This document shows, one piece after another, positions 1-5,916 of a DNA stretch of 5,916 nt. The stretch is from assembly GCA_033764865.1 (NCBI GenBank), contig JANRIM010000022.1, positions 1 through 5,916 of the forward strand, given 5' to 3'. Each line of letters begins with the position of its first letter. The stretch's first letter is position 1. The notes beneath the pieces were generated by a model. That model saw only the letters and a list, made by a program, of their open reading frames with translations, did no database searches and was not told where the DNA came from. This DNA comes from VFBF01 sp033764865 (lineage in GTDB: Bacteria; Pseudomonadota; Alphaproteobacteria; Caulobacterales; Aquidulcibacteraceae). The position numbers were made by a program, and so were the translations under genes.

Positions 1-146
<146 letters not shown>

Positions 147-207
147 GGACGCATTCCGATCAAAACCGGCGGCACAGATCGCATGACATCCGCGTGACGG
201 AAAGGGC

Positions 208-227
208 GGCGCGCGCGCCTAGGCGCC
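208..227. repeat. Overlapping GC palindromes across the pagL-like stop codon
   Basis: Two perfect 12-base palindromes overlap here: GGCGCGCGCGCC at 208-219 and GCGCCTAGGCGC at 215-226. The second is centred on the TAG stop of the PagL-like gene. They could form a hairpin at the 3' end of that transcript, but no T-run follows on the minus strand, so this is not a standard intrinsic terminator. Chance is a real possibility in DNA this GC-rich. Confidence 0.3.
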
Positions 228-806
228 GAACCGGTACCCCAGGCGCACGCCCGCCTGGTCGACGCCCTGGTTGCGGCCGTTCCCGAGGATCTGGCCGTGG
301 CTGTAGTGGACGACGAACCCTTCCACGCGCCACGTCTCGCCCAGATCGCGGGTGAGGCCAAGGGAGGTGCGGAAGAGGTCCTCCGAGCCGTAGAGGACGT
401 TGTCGTTGTTGAACGCGGTCGATTGCGGCGTGCCGTTGGGAAACGGGTTCTGCGTCTCGCCGTTGTGCAACGCGTAGCCGAGCCCGGGCGTGAACGCCCA
501 GCCCTCGGCGAATTCCCAGCGCCACTCCAGCCCGGCGGCTACGAAGCTCGGGTCCCCCGACACGTTGGGAGAGGCCGACACGTAGGGTCGCGGCGAGCCG
601 ACCGCGCGCAGGACCCCCGGCGAACGGAAGTTCAGCTGCACATCGATGACCGGGCCGTCTTCCTTGTTCGCGTTGCTGCACGCGCTGATGCAGATGTTGT
701 GGCCCAGCACGCCGGCCTTGATCTCCTCCAGCGCGGCCGCGGGCCCCGCCGTGGCGAAGCCCGCGCCGAGGGCGAGGCCGAAGAGCCCCAGACTGCGCGC
801 CATCAT
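219..806 (-). CDS. PagL-like lipid A 3-O-deacylase / acyloxyacyl hydrolase family outer-membrane protein
   Basis: PagL enzymes are small outer-membrane beta-barrels that remove the 3-O-acyl chain of lipid A. The 195-residue product starts with a signal peptide (hydrophobic core about residues 5-25, likely cleavage near the AAA at 24-26). The mature part opens with EEIKAGVLGHN, as in alphaproteobacterial members, and then has alternating aromatic/polar strands and a barrel-type C-terminus (GVRLGYRFGA). The active-site signature is HYSH (His167, Ser169), followed by NQGVD (179-183). Aligned by eye with P. aeruginosa PagL (His126, Ser128, Glu140), the acid appears to be Asp183, with two extra residues in the loop. 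Cys39 and Cys43 could form a small disulfide loop. I chose the ATG at 806 because GGGGAG (818-813) lies 6 bases before it; ATGs at 812 and 803 are possible, and the open frame reaches an ATG at 836. Family is likely; activity and substrate are inferred. Confidence 0.82.
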   Translation of the reverse strand: MMARSLGLFGLALGAGFATAGPAAALEEIKAGVLGHNICISACSNANKEDGPVIDVQLNFRSPGVLRAVGSPRPYVSASPNVSGDPSFVAAGLEWRWEFAEGWAFTPGLGYALHNGETQNPFPNGTPQSTAFNNDNVLYGSEDLFRTSLGLTRDLGETWRVEGFVVHYSHGQILGNGRNQGVDQAGVRLGYRFGA

Positions 807-893
807 GAACATCTCCCCGCTGACGGACGGCGGCAACCTAACCAGAGATTTACCGCAAGGCGAGTGGGCAGGCGCCGGGAACCTCAGCGCCCT

Positions 894-2474
894 CTAGAAC
901 GACAGCACGCGCACATAGCGCACCTGCGGCAGGCCCTCGATCCGGGCCAGCAGGGGCGCCGGGATCGTCTGGTCGATGCCGACCAGCGCCACCGCGTCCT
1001 CCCCCGCGGCCACGCGGCCGAGATTGAAGGTGGCGATGTTGACCTGGGCCTCCCCCAGCATCGTGCCCAGCGCGCCGATGAAGCCCGGCTTGTCGGAGTT
1101 GTTGACGTAGAGCATCAGCGGATGGAACGCCGCCTCAAGGCTCATGCCCTTCACTTCCACGATCTTGGGCCCGCCCGCGATGACGGCGCCGGCGACCGTG
1201 CGCCAGCCCCCGTCCGTCTGCACCTTGATGCGGATGACGCTGTCGTAGGTGGGCGAGATTTCCCGCCGCGCCTCGGTCAGCGTGACGCCCCGCTCTTTCA
1301 GCAAGGCCGGGGCGGAGACCATGTTCACATCCTGGAGGATCGGCCGAAGCAGGCCCGCAAGGGCCGCGGCGGTGAGCGGCTTGGTGTTCATGGCCGCCAC
1401 GTGGCCTTCGTACTCGATCTCCACGGCGTCGAGGCTCTCTCCCACGATCTGTCCCGCGAACGCGCCCAGCTTTTCCGCCAGCGCCGCAAACGGCCTCAGG
1501 CGCGGCGCCTCTTCGGCGGTGATCGAGGCCATGTTGAGCGCATTGGTGACCGCCCCGGAGACGAGATAATCGCTCATCTGCTCCGCCACCTGGAGGGCGA
1601 CATTCTCCTGCGCCTCGTTGGTGGACGCGCCAAGGTGCGGGGTGGCGACGAGATTGGGCGCGCCGAACAGGACGTTCTCCTTCGCGGGCTCCACGCTGAA
1701 GACGTCGATGCCCGCAGCCGAGACGTGCCCGCTTTCCAGCGCCGCGCGCAACGCCGCCTCGTCGACCAACCCGCCGCGGGCTGCGTTCACGATCACCACG
1801 CCTTTCTTGCAGCGCGCGATGTTCTCCGCAGACAGGATGTTGCGGGTCTTTTCCGTCATCGGCGTGTGCAAGGAGATGAAGTCCGCGCGCGCAAGCAGCT
1901 CGTCCAGCTCCACCTTCTCCACGCCGATCTCGATCGCGCGCTCCGGGGAGAGGAAGGGATCATAGGCGATCACCTTCATCTTGAGGCCCAGCGCCCGCTC
2001 CGCCACGAGGCTGCCGATGTTGCCACAGCCGATGACGCCCAGCGTCTTGGCGTACAGCTCCACGCCCATAAAGCGGTTCTTCTCCCATTTCCCCGCCTGG
2101 GTGGACGCATCGGCAGCGCCGAGCTGGCGCGCGGCGGCGAACAGGAGGGCGATGGCGTGTTCGGCGGTCGTGATGGAATTGCCGAACGGCGTGTTCATCA
2201 CCACGATGCCCCGGGCCGTCGCCGCCGGGATGTCGACGTTGTCCACACCGATGCCGGCCCGCCCGATCACCTTCAGGTTCCTGGCGGCGGCGATGACGTC
2301 CGCCTTCACCTTGGTGGCGGAGCGAATGGCGAGGCCGTCGTAGTCGCCGATGATCTCCTTCAGGCGGGCCGCGTCAGGCCCCAGCTGAGGCTGGAAATCG
2401 ACCTCGATGCCCCGGCTCCTGAAAATGTCGATGGCGGCGGGGCTGAGCTCGTCGGAGATGAGGACTTTGGGCAT
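894..2474 (-). CDS. serA: D-3-phosphoglycerate dehydrogenase
   Basis: SerA oxidises 3-phosphoglycerate to 3-phosphohydroxypyruvate with NAD+, the first committed step of serine synthesis, in the cytosol. At 526 residues it has the full long (type 1) architecture. The split substrate-binding domain is about 1-98 and 290-316, with a Rossmann NAD domain between them carrying GCGNIG (149-154) and Asp172 at the end of the second strand. The catalytic set is Arg233 (AARGG), Glu262 (VEP) and His280 (TPHLGAST). An allosteric-substrate-binding domain follows at about 320-450, then a C-terminal ACT domain (about 455-526, with NNSDKPGFIG) of the kind used for amino-acid feedback in this family. The start at 2474 gives the canonical MPKVLISDEL beginning and has AAGGAA (2487-2482) 7 bases upstream. 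The pathway partner serC lies upstream on the same strand, separated by an oppositely oriented small gene. All key residues are intact. Confidence 0.98.
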   Translation of the reverse strand: MPKVLISDELSPAAIDIFRSRGIEVDFQPQLGPDAARLKEIIGDYDGLAIRSATKVKADVIAAARNLKVIGRAGIGVDNVDIPAATARGIVVMNTPFGNSITTAEHAIALLFAAARQLGAADASTQAGKWEKNRFMGVELYAKTLGVIGCGNIGSLVAERALGLKMKVIAYDPFLSPERAIEIGVEKVELDELLARADFISLHTPMTEKTRNILSAENIARCKKGVVIVNAARGGLVDEAALRAALESGHVSAAGIDVFSVEPAKENVLFGAPNLVATPHLGASTNEAQENVALQVAEQMSDYLVSGAVTNALNMASITAEEAPRLRPFAALAEKLGAFAGQIVGESLDAVEIEYEGHVAAMNTKPLTAAALAGLLRPILQDVNMVSAPALLKERGVTLTEARREISPTYDSVIRIKVQTDGGWRTVAGAVIAGGPKIVEVKGMSLEAAFHPLMLYVNNSDKPGFIGALGTMLGEAQVNIATFNLGRVAAGEDAVALVGIDQTIPAPLLARIEGLPQVRYVRVLSF

Positions 2475-2481
2475 CGGGCGG

Positions 2482-2498
2482 TTCCTTGCTTGGGCAAG
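2482..2498 (-). promoter_or_regulatory. serA ribosome binding site overlapped by a small hairpin
   Basis: On the minus strand, CTTGC (2498-2494), a CCAA loop and GCAAG (2489-2485) form a 5-base-pair stem. Its 3' arm runs into the serA Shine-Dalgarno AAGGAA (2487-2482), so the first three SD bases would be paired. The stem is short and may not be stable alone. A regulatory role is inference only. Confidence 0.35.
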
Positions 2499-2553
2499 TT
2501 GATCGGGTGCGTGGCTATGCTAGGTTTGCAATGCAGTAACGGTGGAGCGGCGG

Positions 2554-2901
2554 ATGTCGGCCCGTAGGTTTGTTTCGTCCCTTGCCGTCGCCATCGCCGG
2601 CGTGACGGTGCTCGGCTTCCACGCGATGGCGGCGGAAACGCCCGTCGCCGCGCCTGGAGCCGATGGCGCGATCCAGATTGACGCTGCGGCGCCCAAAGGG
2701 GCCACGCCCGCCGCCGCCGACGAGAAGAAGATCTGCAGGATCGAAAGCGTCACGGGCTCGCGCATCTCGCGGCAACGGATCTGCCGCACCGCCAAGCAAT
2801 GGCGCGACGACCGGCAGGCCAGCCACGACATGGCCGATGAGGTCAGCCGCCGCTCCTTGAGCATGTGCCTCACCACGCCCGGCATGCCATGTCCGCAATA
2901 G
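2554..2901 (+). CDS. Small exported protein with four cysteines, function unknown
   Basis: The 115-residue product starts with a clear Sec-type signal peptide: positive MSARR, a hydrophobic core at about 6-22, and a likely cleavage in AMAAE near residue 26-27. An Ala/Pro-rich low-complexity linker (about 27-57) follows, then a basic C-terminal domain. That domain holds KKICR (Cys61), VTGSRI (66-71), ICRTAKQW (Cys77), and two late cysteines (Cys105, Cys113). The KxCR...TGSRI...CxT pattern recurs in small hypothetical proteins of Sphingomonadales and Caulobacterales as I recall them, which supports this being a real periplasmic protein; I know of no assigned function. The cysteines could form disulfides, an inference. 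The ATG at 2554 is preferred because GGAG (2544-2547) precedes it by 6 bases; an in-frame GTG at 2542 would place that SD within the gene. It is divergent from serA (79 bases between starts) and convergent with serC. Confidence 0.8.
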   Translation: MSARRFVSSLAVAIAGVTVLGFHAMAAETPVAAPGADGAIQIDAAAPKGATPAAADEKKICRIESVTGSRISRQRICRTAKQWRDDRQASHDMADEVSRRSLSMCLTTPGMPCPQ

Positions 2902-2927
2902 GGCGCGCATCGGGCGCGACTGTCTGT

Positions 2928-2943
2928 CGGGCGTCATCGCCCG
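2928..2943. other. GC-rich hairpin between convergent genes
   Basis: CGGGCG (2928-2933), a TCAT loop and CGCCCG (2938-2943) make a perfect 6-base-pair stem between the ends of the small exported gene and serC. A second, weaker stem, CCACC (2973-2977) with GGTGG (2982-2986), lies closer to serC. Neither is followed by a T-run on either strand, so a Rho-independent terminator is not supported. They could pause polymerase or protect 3' ends. Confidence 0.35.
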
Positions 2944-3009
2944 CTGGAGCGCGCTGCGGGGAACCGTAGCCCCCACCGCCGGGTGGCCGTCGACCATGGC
3001 GGCGGCTCC

Positions 3010-4188
3010 TCAGGCCGGAGCGAGGTCGGAAACGCAGACGGTGAAGGCCCACTCGATCCACGGGACGAGCGCCTCCACATCCGCTTTCTCGATCGTCGCG
3101 CCGCACCAGATCCGCAATCCTGGCGGGGCGGACCGATACGATGCGGCGTCCAGCGCGACGCCTTCCTTCTCCAGCAGATCCGACAACTTCTTGGCGAAAG
3201 CCGCCTGGCCCGCTTCATCCAGCGCGGCTACGCGGCGATCCACCACCTTGAGGCAGACGCCGGTGTTGGACCGCGTCGCGACGTCTTCGGTGAGCGGCGC
3301 GATCCATGGCGTCTTTTCCGCCCAGTCGTACAGCGCCTTCGCGTTGGCGTCCGCGCGCGCATGCAGCGCAGCCAGACCGCCCAGCTCCTCGCCCCACTTC
3401 AACGTGTCTATGTAGTCCTCGGTGGCGAGCAGCGACGGTGTGTTAATGGTCGCGCCCTCGAACAGCTCGGCGTCGAGCTTGCCCTTCTTCGTCATGCGAA
3501 AGATCTTGGGCAGCGGACGGTCCGGCGTGAAGCTTTCCAGCCGGGCGACGGCGCGCGGGGACAGGATGATCATCCCGTGCGCCGCTTCCCCGCCCATGAC
3601 CTTCTGCCACGAGTACGTGACCACATCGCACTTGTCCCACCCGATGGGCTGCGCGAACGCCGCGCTGGTGGCGTCGTTGATCGTGACGCCTTCCCGGTCC
3701 GCGGCGATCCAGTCGAAATCGGGGACCTTGGCGCCGGATGTGGTGCCGTTTTGCGTGAAGATGATGTCGGCGTTCTTGCGGGCTTTCGAGAAGTCCGGCA
3801 GCGCGCCGTAGGGCCGCGCCACGTGCAGCCTGCAGTCCGACAGCTTGAGCTGCTCGCTGGCGTCGGTGATCCACTCTTCGCCGAAGCTTTCCCACGCAAA
3901 CACATCCACGGGACGCTCGCCGAGCATCGACCACATGGCCATTTCCACCGCGCCCGTATCGGAGGCGGGCACGATGGCGATGCGGAAATCTGCGGGCACG
4001 CCCAGCAACGACCGTGTGCGGTCGATGGCTTCCTTCAGTTTGGCCTTGCCCGCCTTGGAGCGGTGCGATCGGCCAAGCGCTGCGCCTTCCAGCGCGCTCA
4101 AAGACCATCCAGGGCGTTTTTTCGTGGGTCCCGACGAAAAGCGGGGGTCAGCCGGTTTCGCCGCCGGCTTCGGCGGAGCGTCGCTCAT
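3010..4188 (-). CDS. serC: Phosphoserine aminotransferase (alphaproteobacterial type)
   Basis: SerC is a PLP-dependent aminotransferase that converts 3-phosphohydroxypyruvate and glutamate to O-phosphoserine, the second step of serine synthesis; in many bacteria it also serves PLP synthesis. The 392-residue product matches the branch shared by Alphaproteobacteria and Methanosarcina. Visible marks are SSGPTKK near the N-terminus (18-24), GRSHRSK (39-45), TQNGTTSG (145-152), the cofactor-binding Asp172 in VTINDATS, and Lys196 in TYSWQKVMGGE, the expected Schiff-base lysine. The ATG at 4188 is chosen because GGGAGA (4201-4196) is spaced 7 bases from it. An in-frame ATG at 4203 would add five residues, but TAAGG abuts it with no spacing. 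serA, the preceding enzyme in the pathway, lies 535 bases downstream on the same strand with a small opposite-strand gene between. A structured leader precedes the gene. No disrupted residues were seen. Confidence 0.97.
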   Translation of the reverse strand: MSDAPPKPAAKPADPRFSSGPTKKRPGWSLSALEGAALGRSHRSKAGKAKLKEAIDRTRSLLGVPADFRIAIVPASDTGAVEMAMWSMLGERPVDVFAWESFGEEWITDASEQLKLSDCRLHVARPYGALPDFSKARKNADIIFTQNGTTSGAKVPDFDWIAADREGVTINDATSAAFAQPIGWDKCDVVTYSWQKVMGGEAAHGMIILSPRAVARLESFTPDRPLPKIFRMTKKGKLDAELFEGATINTPSLLATEDYIDTLKWGEELGGLAALHARADANAKALYDWAEKTPWIAPLTEDVATRSNTGVCLKVVDRRVAALDEAGQAAFAKKLSDLLEKEGVALDAASYRSAPPGLRIWCGATIEKADVEALVPWIEWAFTVCVSDLAPA

Positions 4189-4252
4189 CTCATGTTCTCC
4201 CATCCTTACAGATGGACGTCCGCCGGTGGGAGCGGATGGCCCGGGGCGTCCA
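4189..4252 (-). promoter_or_regulatory. serC leader RNA (candidate): nested hairpin plus SD-covering hairpin
   Basis: In the serC 5' leader, hairpin B has an outer stem TGGACG (4252-4247) with CGTCCA (4218-4213) and an inner stem TCCGC (4236-4232) with GCGGA (4223-4219). Its two 3' arms are contiguous; the 5' side has a 10-base bulge and the loop is 8 bases. Hairpin A pairs CCATC (4215-4211) with GATGG (4204-4200) around a 6-base loop, hiding part of the Shine-Dalgarno GGGAGA (4201-4196). A and B share bases 4213-4215, so they cannot both form completely. CTCCCA at 4232-4227, mostly in the hairpin B loop, is also complementary to TGGGAG (4202-4197) of the SD. The known alphaproteobacterial serC leader (Rfam 'serC') lies upstream of serC-serA with its final stem overlapping the serC ribosome binding site, which matches this arrangement. 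I could not score it against the covariance model. The effector is unknown. Confidence 0.65.
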
Positions 4253-4316
4253 TGGCGGCATTGTCCCCAAACGTCAATGGGAATCCTGCGCGGGCGACGG
4301 TGTGGTAAGGTCCGGG

Positions 4317-5087
4317 ATGATCTCGTTCACGGCGCTCAAAGTGGTGGTGCTGGCGGCATGGGCCGGCGTGCTCGCCGTGGCGGAGCGGATGCGCCCGGCG
4401 ACGGCTCGGCCGGCGGCGTCCGGCCGCATCGCGGGCAATCTGGCGCTCTGGCTCGCCAACACGGCGATGAACCCGGTGCTGACGGCGCCCATCGTCCTGG
4501 CAGCGACGCAGATCGACGCCTGGGCCAGGCCGGCCGCCTGGAGCGGGCCTGGCGCCCTTGTGGTCGACCTGCTCATCCTCGATCTATGGGCCTATGCGTG
4601 GCATCGCGCCAATCACCGTTGGCCGCTTCTCTGGCGCTTCCATGAGGTGCATCACCGCGACGCCTTCCTGGATGTGACCACCGCCGTGCGTTTTCATCCC
4701 GGCGAGGTGCTCATATCCGCGTTGGCGCGCGCGCCGCTGATCGTCGCCCTGGATACGCCGCTCATGTCGGTGTTGTTCTTTGACGCGCTTCTCTTCGCCG
4801 CCGCACTCTTCCACCACAGCAACCTGCGCCTGCCGCCGCGCACCGAGGCGACATTGCGCTGGTTCATCGCCACGCCGTCGCATCACTGGGTGCATCATCA
4901 TGCGCGCCGCAGTGACACCGATTCCAACTACGGTGTCCTGTTGACCGCCTGGGACCGGTTGTTCGCATCGTGGAGCCCTACGCTGCGCACGCCCACGATG
5001 CCCATCGGCGTCGAGGGCGAGCCCGCCCTGCCTCCCGCCGCGCTGGCCTGGCGGCCCTTCCATCGCGGATCGATCCGGGCCGCTTGA
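4317..5087 (+). CDS. Fatty acid hydroxylase / sterol desaturase superfamily membrane protein
   Basis: Members are integral-membrane di-iron oxygenases that hydroxylate or desaturate lipids, sterols or carotenoids. The 256-residue product carries the three diagnostic histidine clusters in order: HRANH (96-100, HX3H), HEVHH (109-113, HX2HH) and HWVHH (190-194, HX2HH). Extra histidines are His127 in FHPGE and His166/167 in FHHSN, and DSNYG (202-206) plus WDRLF (212-216) follow as in bacterial members. Hydrophobic segments at about 5-22, 41-65, 78-95, 130-148 and 150-166 fit a membrane protein with a cytosolic metal site. The ATG at 4317 is chosen for its AAGG (4307-4310) 6 bases upstream; the open frame extends back over serC antisense and is ignored. 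The gene is divergent from serC (128 bases between starts) and 44 bases ahead of a transporter. Superfamily membership is firm; the substrate cannot be read from the sequence. Confidence 0.9.
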   Translation: MISFTALKVVVLAAWAGVLAVAERMRPATARPAASGRIAGNLALWLANTAMNPVLTAPIVLAATQIDAWARPAAWSGPGALVVDLLILDLWAYAWHRANHRWPLLWRFHEVHHRDAFLDVTTAVRFHPGEVLISALARAPLIVALDTPLMSVLFFDALLFAAALFHHSNLRLPPRTEATLRWFIATPSHHWVHHHARRSDTDSNYGVLLTAWDRLFASWSPTLRTPTMPIGVEGEPALPPAALAWRPFHRGSIRAA

Positions 5088-5092
5088 CCATC

Positions 5093-5108
5093 GCGCGGCG
5101 CTTCGCGC
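5093..5108. other. Short GC hairpin between hydroxylase and transporter genes
   Basis: GCGCG (5093-5097) and CGCGC (5104-5108) form a 5-base-pair stem with a 6-base loop just after the hydroxylase stop and 24 bases before the transporter start. No T-run follows, so termination is not supported. It may be chance or a weak attenuating or RNA-processing element. Confidence 0.25.
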
Positions 5109-5131
5109 AGGGTCCGGCCACTGGAGCCCCC

Positions 5132-5916
5132 ATGACCGTCGACCGTCCAACGCCCATCGACTGGGCCTATTTTGCGTTGTGCGTGGTGCTGTGGGGCTCT
5201 GCGTACGCCTGCGTGCGCGTGGCGCTGATGAACGACGCCCAGCCATGGACGATCGTGGCCGGCAGGCTCTGGCTTGGGGCTGGGGGCCTTCTGTGCCTCC
5301 TGTGGCTGCGGCGCGGCCAGGGCAAGGAACCGCCGCCCACGCCGCGCAGCACAGGCAAGCTCATGGCGCTGGGCCTTGTGGGCGCCACGACGCCGTTCGC
5401 CCTGCTCTCGTGGTCGCAGACGCAGATCGAGTCCGGTCTCGTGGGCATTCTCGCGGCGCTGACGCCCATCCTTGTGGGCGTCGCCGCGCCGTTCGTGCTG
5501 CCGCATGAGCGGCTGACTCTCGGGCGCGTCGCCGGCCTTGTGCTGGGGTTTGCGGGTGTGGTGGTGCTGGTGGGGCCGGAGGCGCTCGCGGGCCTTGGCG
5601 GCGCGGGCGTGCTGGGCGAACTCGCAGCCGCCGGCGCCGCCGCGGCCTACGCGGTCAACGCGCTGATGGCGCGCCGCGGCGTGGAGATACCGCCGCTGGA
5701 GGCCGCCGCAGGCTGGACGCTGTGGGGGGCGATCTTCGCCACGCCCTTCGCCATCTGGACCTGGGCGGGCCCGCCCGGCGCCTTGGCGTGGGTGATGATC
5801 GCCGTTCTGGCGCTGGGCGCCTCCGGCGTCGCCAGCATCGCCTACTTCGAACTGCTGAAAAGCCGCGGGCCCAACTTCGTGAGCCAGACCAACTATGTCC
5901 TGCCGCTGTTCGCCGT
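5132..5916 (+). CDS. EamA/DMT-family membrane transporter (3' end cut by window)
   Basis: EamA proteins of the drug/metabolite transporter superfamily are inner-membrane carriers, usually about 300 residues with ten helices formed by two repeats of a five-helix unit; many export amino acids or metabolites. Here 261 codons are visible and open to the right edge, so the last part is missing. Hydrophobic helices fall at about 11-32, 39-59, 75-95, 102-123, 129-147, 159-179, 194-212 and 216-236. Family marks are VVLWGSAYACVRVAL in helix 1 (18-32), LTPILVGVAAP (110-120) followed by HERLT (125-129), and the second-repeat segment SQTNYVLPLFA (251-261). The ATG at 5132 has GGAG (5123-5126) 5 bases upstream. 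The 44-base gap after the hydroxylase gene makes co-transcription plausible. The substrate cannot be inferred from the sequence; a functional link to the hydroxylase is speculative. Confidence 0.9.
   Translation, partial: MTVDRPTPIDWAYFALCVVLWGSAYACVRVALMNDAQPWTIVAGRLWLGAGGLLCLLWLRRGQGKEPPPTPRSTGKLMALGLVGATTPFALLSWSQTQIESGLVGILAALTPILVGVAAPFVLPHERLTLGRVAGLVLGFAGVVVLVGPEALAGLGGAGVLGELAAAGAAAAYAVNALMARRGVEIPPLEAAAGWTLWGAIFATPFAIWTWAGPPGALAWVMIAVLALGASGVASIAYFELLKSRGPNFVSQTNYVLPLFA

Noticed and set aside
871..891. GGCGC/GCGCC stem after the serA stop as a terminator
   Set aside because: Only 5 pairs with an 11-base loop and no T-run; expected by chance in GC-rich sequence.
2499..2526. TTGATC (2499-2504) and TAGGTT (2521-2526) as a promoter for the small exported gene
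   Set aside because: The spacing of 16 is acceptable, but the -10 matches only 3 of 6 consensus bases and alphaproteobacterial promoters are poorly predicted by eye.
297..2567. A 756-codon plus-strand open frame
   Set aside because: It runs antisense to the PagL-like gene and serA, both with intact family motifs. Its translation is Arg/His/Gly/Ala-rich with no domain, as expected from GC-rich codons read on the opposite strand.
2520..2997. Two minus-strand open frames opposite the small exported gene (2520-2885 and 2515-2997)
   Set aside because: The plus-strand frame has a signal peptide, an SD and a conserved-looking cysteine core; the minus-strand frames have none of these and would nearly abut the serA start region.
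4249..4277. TTGACG (4277-4272, minus strand) as the serC -35 box
   Set aside because: At 16-18 bases further on there is only CCATGG/CATGGA, not a -10 box, and a start about 4241 would remove the 5' arm of the leader hairpin.
2983..4308. A 441-codon plus-strand open frame
   Set aside because: It lies antisense to serC, which has its PLP lysine and all its motifs. The frame has low-complexity Arg-rich content, no domain and no good ribosome site.
4928..5506. A 192-codon minus-strand open frame across the hydroxylase/transporter junction
   Set aside because: It is antisense to two genes with clear family motifs, and is Arg/Gln/His-rich with no recognisable domain.

Overview
The window is GC-rich DNA with dense coding and very long incidental open frames on non-coding strands. 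The proteins point to an alphaproteobacterium, perhaps of the Caulobacterales/Hyphomonadales/Sphingomonadales type. Three things suggest this: the alphaproteobacterial form of SerC, a serC-serA-purA neighbourhood, and a small exported protein with a KxCR...TGSRI...C pattern that I associate with those groups. The species cannot be named from the sequence.

Layout. On the minus strand, read right to left: serC (3010-4188), serA (894-2474), a PagL-like outer-membrane lipid A deacylase (219-806) and the first 48 codons of purA (1-146, cut by the window edge). On the plus strand: a small exported four-cysteine protein (2554-2901) in the gap between serC and serA, then a fatty acid hydroxylase/sterol desaturase family membrane enzyme (4317-5087) divergent from serC, then an EamA/DMT-family transporter (5132 to beyond the right edge). 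No tRNA, rRNA, insertion sequence, CRISPR array or integration junction was seen.

How the genes relate. SerA makes 3-phosphohydroxypyruvate and SerC transaminates it to phosphoserine, so the two genes encode consecutive steps of serine synthesis. PurA commits IMP to AMP synthesis. The serC 5' leader can form a nested hairpin plus a second hairpin that covers the serC Shine-Dalgarno sequence. The two share bases and cannot both form completely. This fits the published alphaproteobacterial 'serC leader' class, whose last stem overlaps the serC ribosome binding site.

Most notable points. (1) The switch-like serC leader. (2) A gene encoded antisense within the serC-to-serA interval, so any serC-serA read-through transcript would be complementary to all of its mRNA. 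(3) A PagL-like enzyme whose catalytic acid appears to be Asp rather than Glu, with a two-residue longer active-site loop. I see no clear evidence of a wholly new multi-gene system; the novelty here is in regulation and arrangement.
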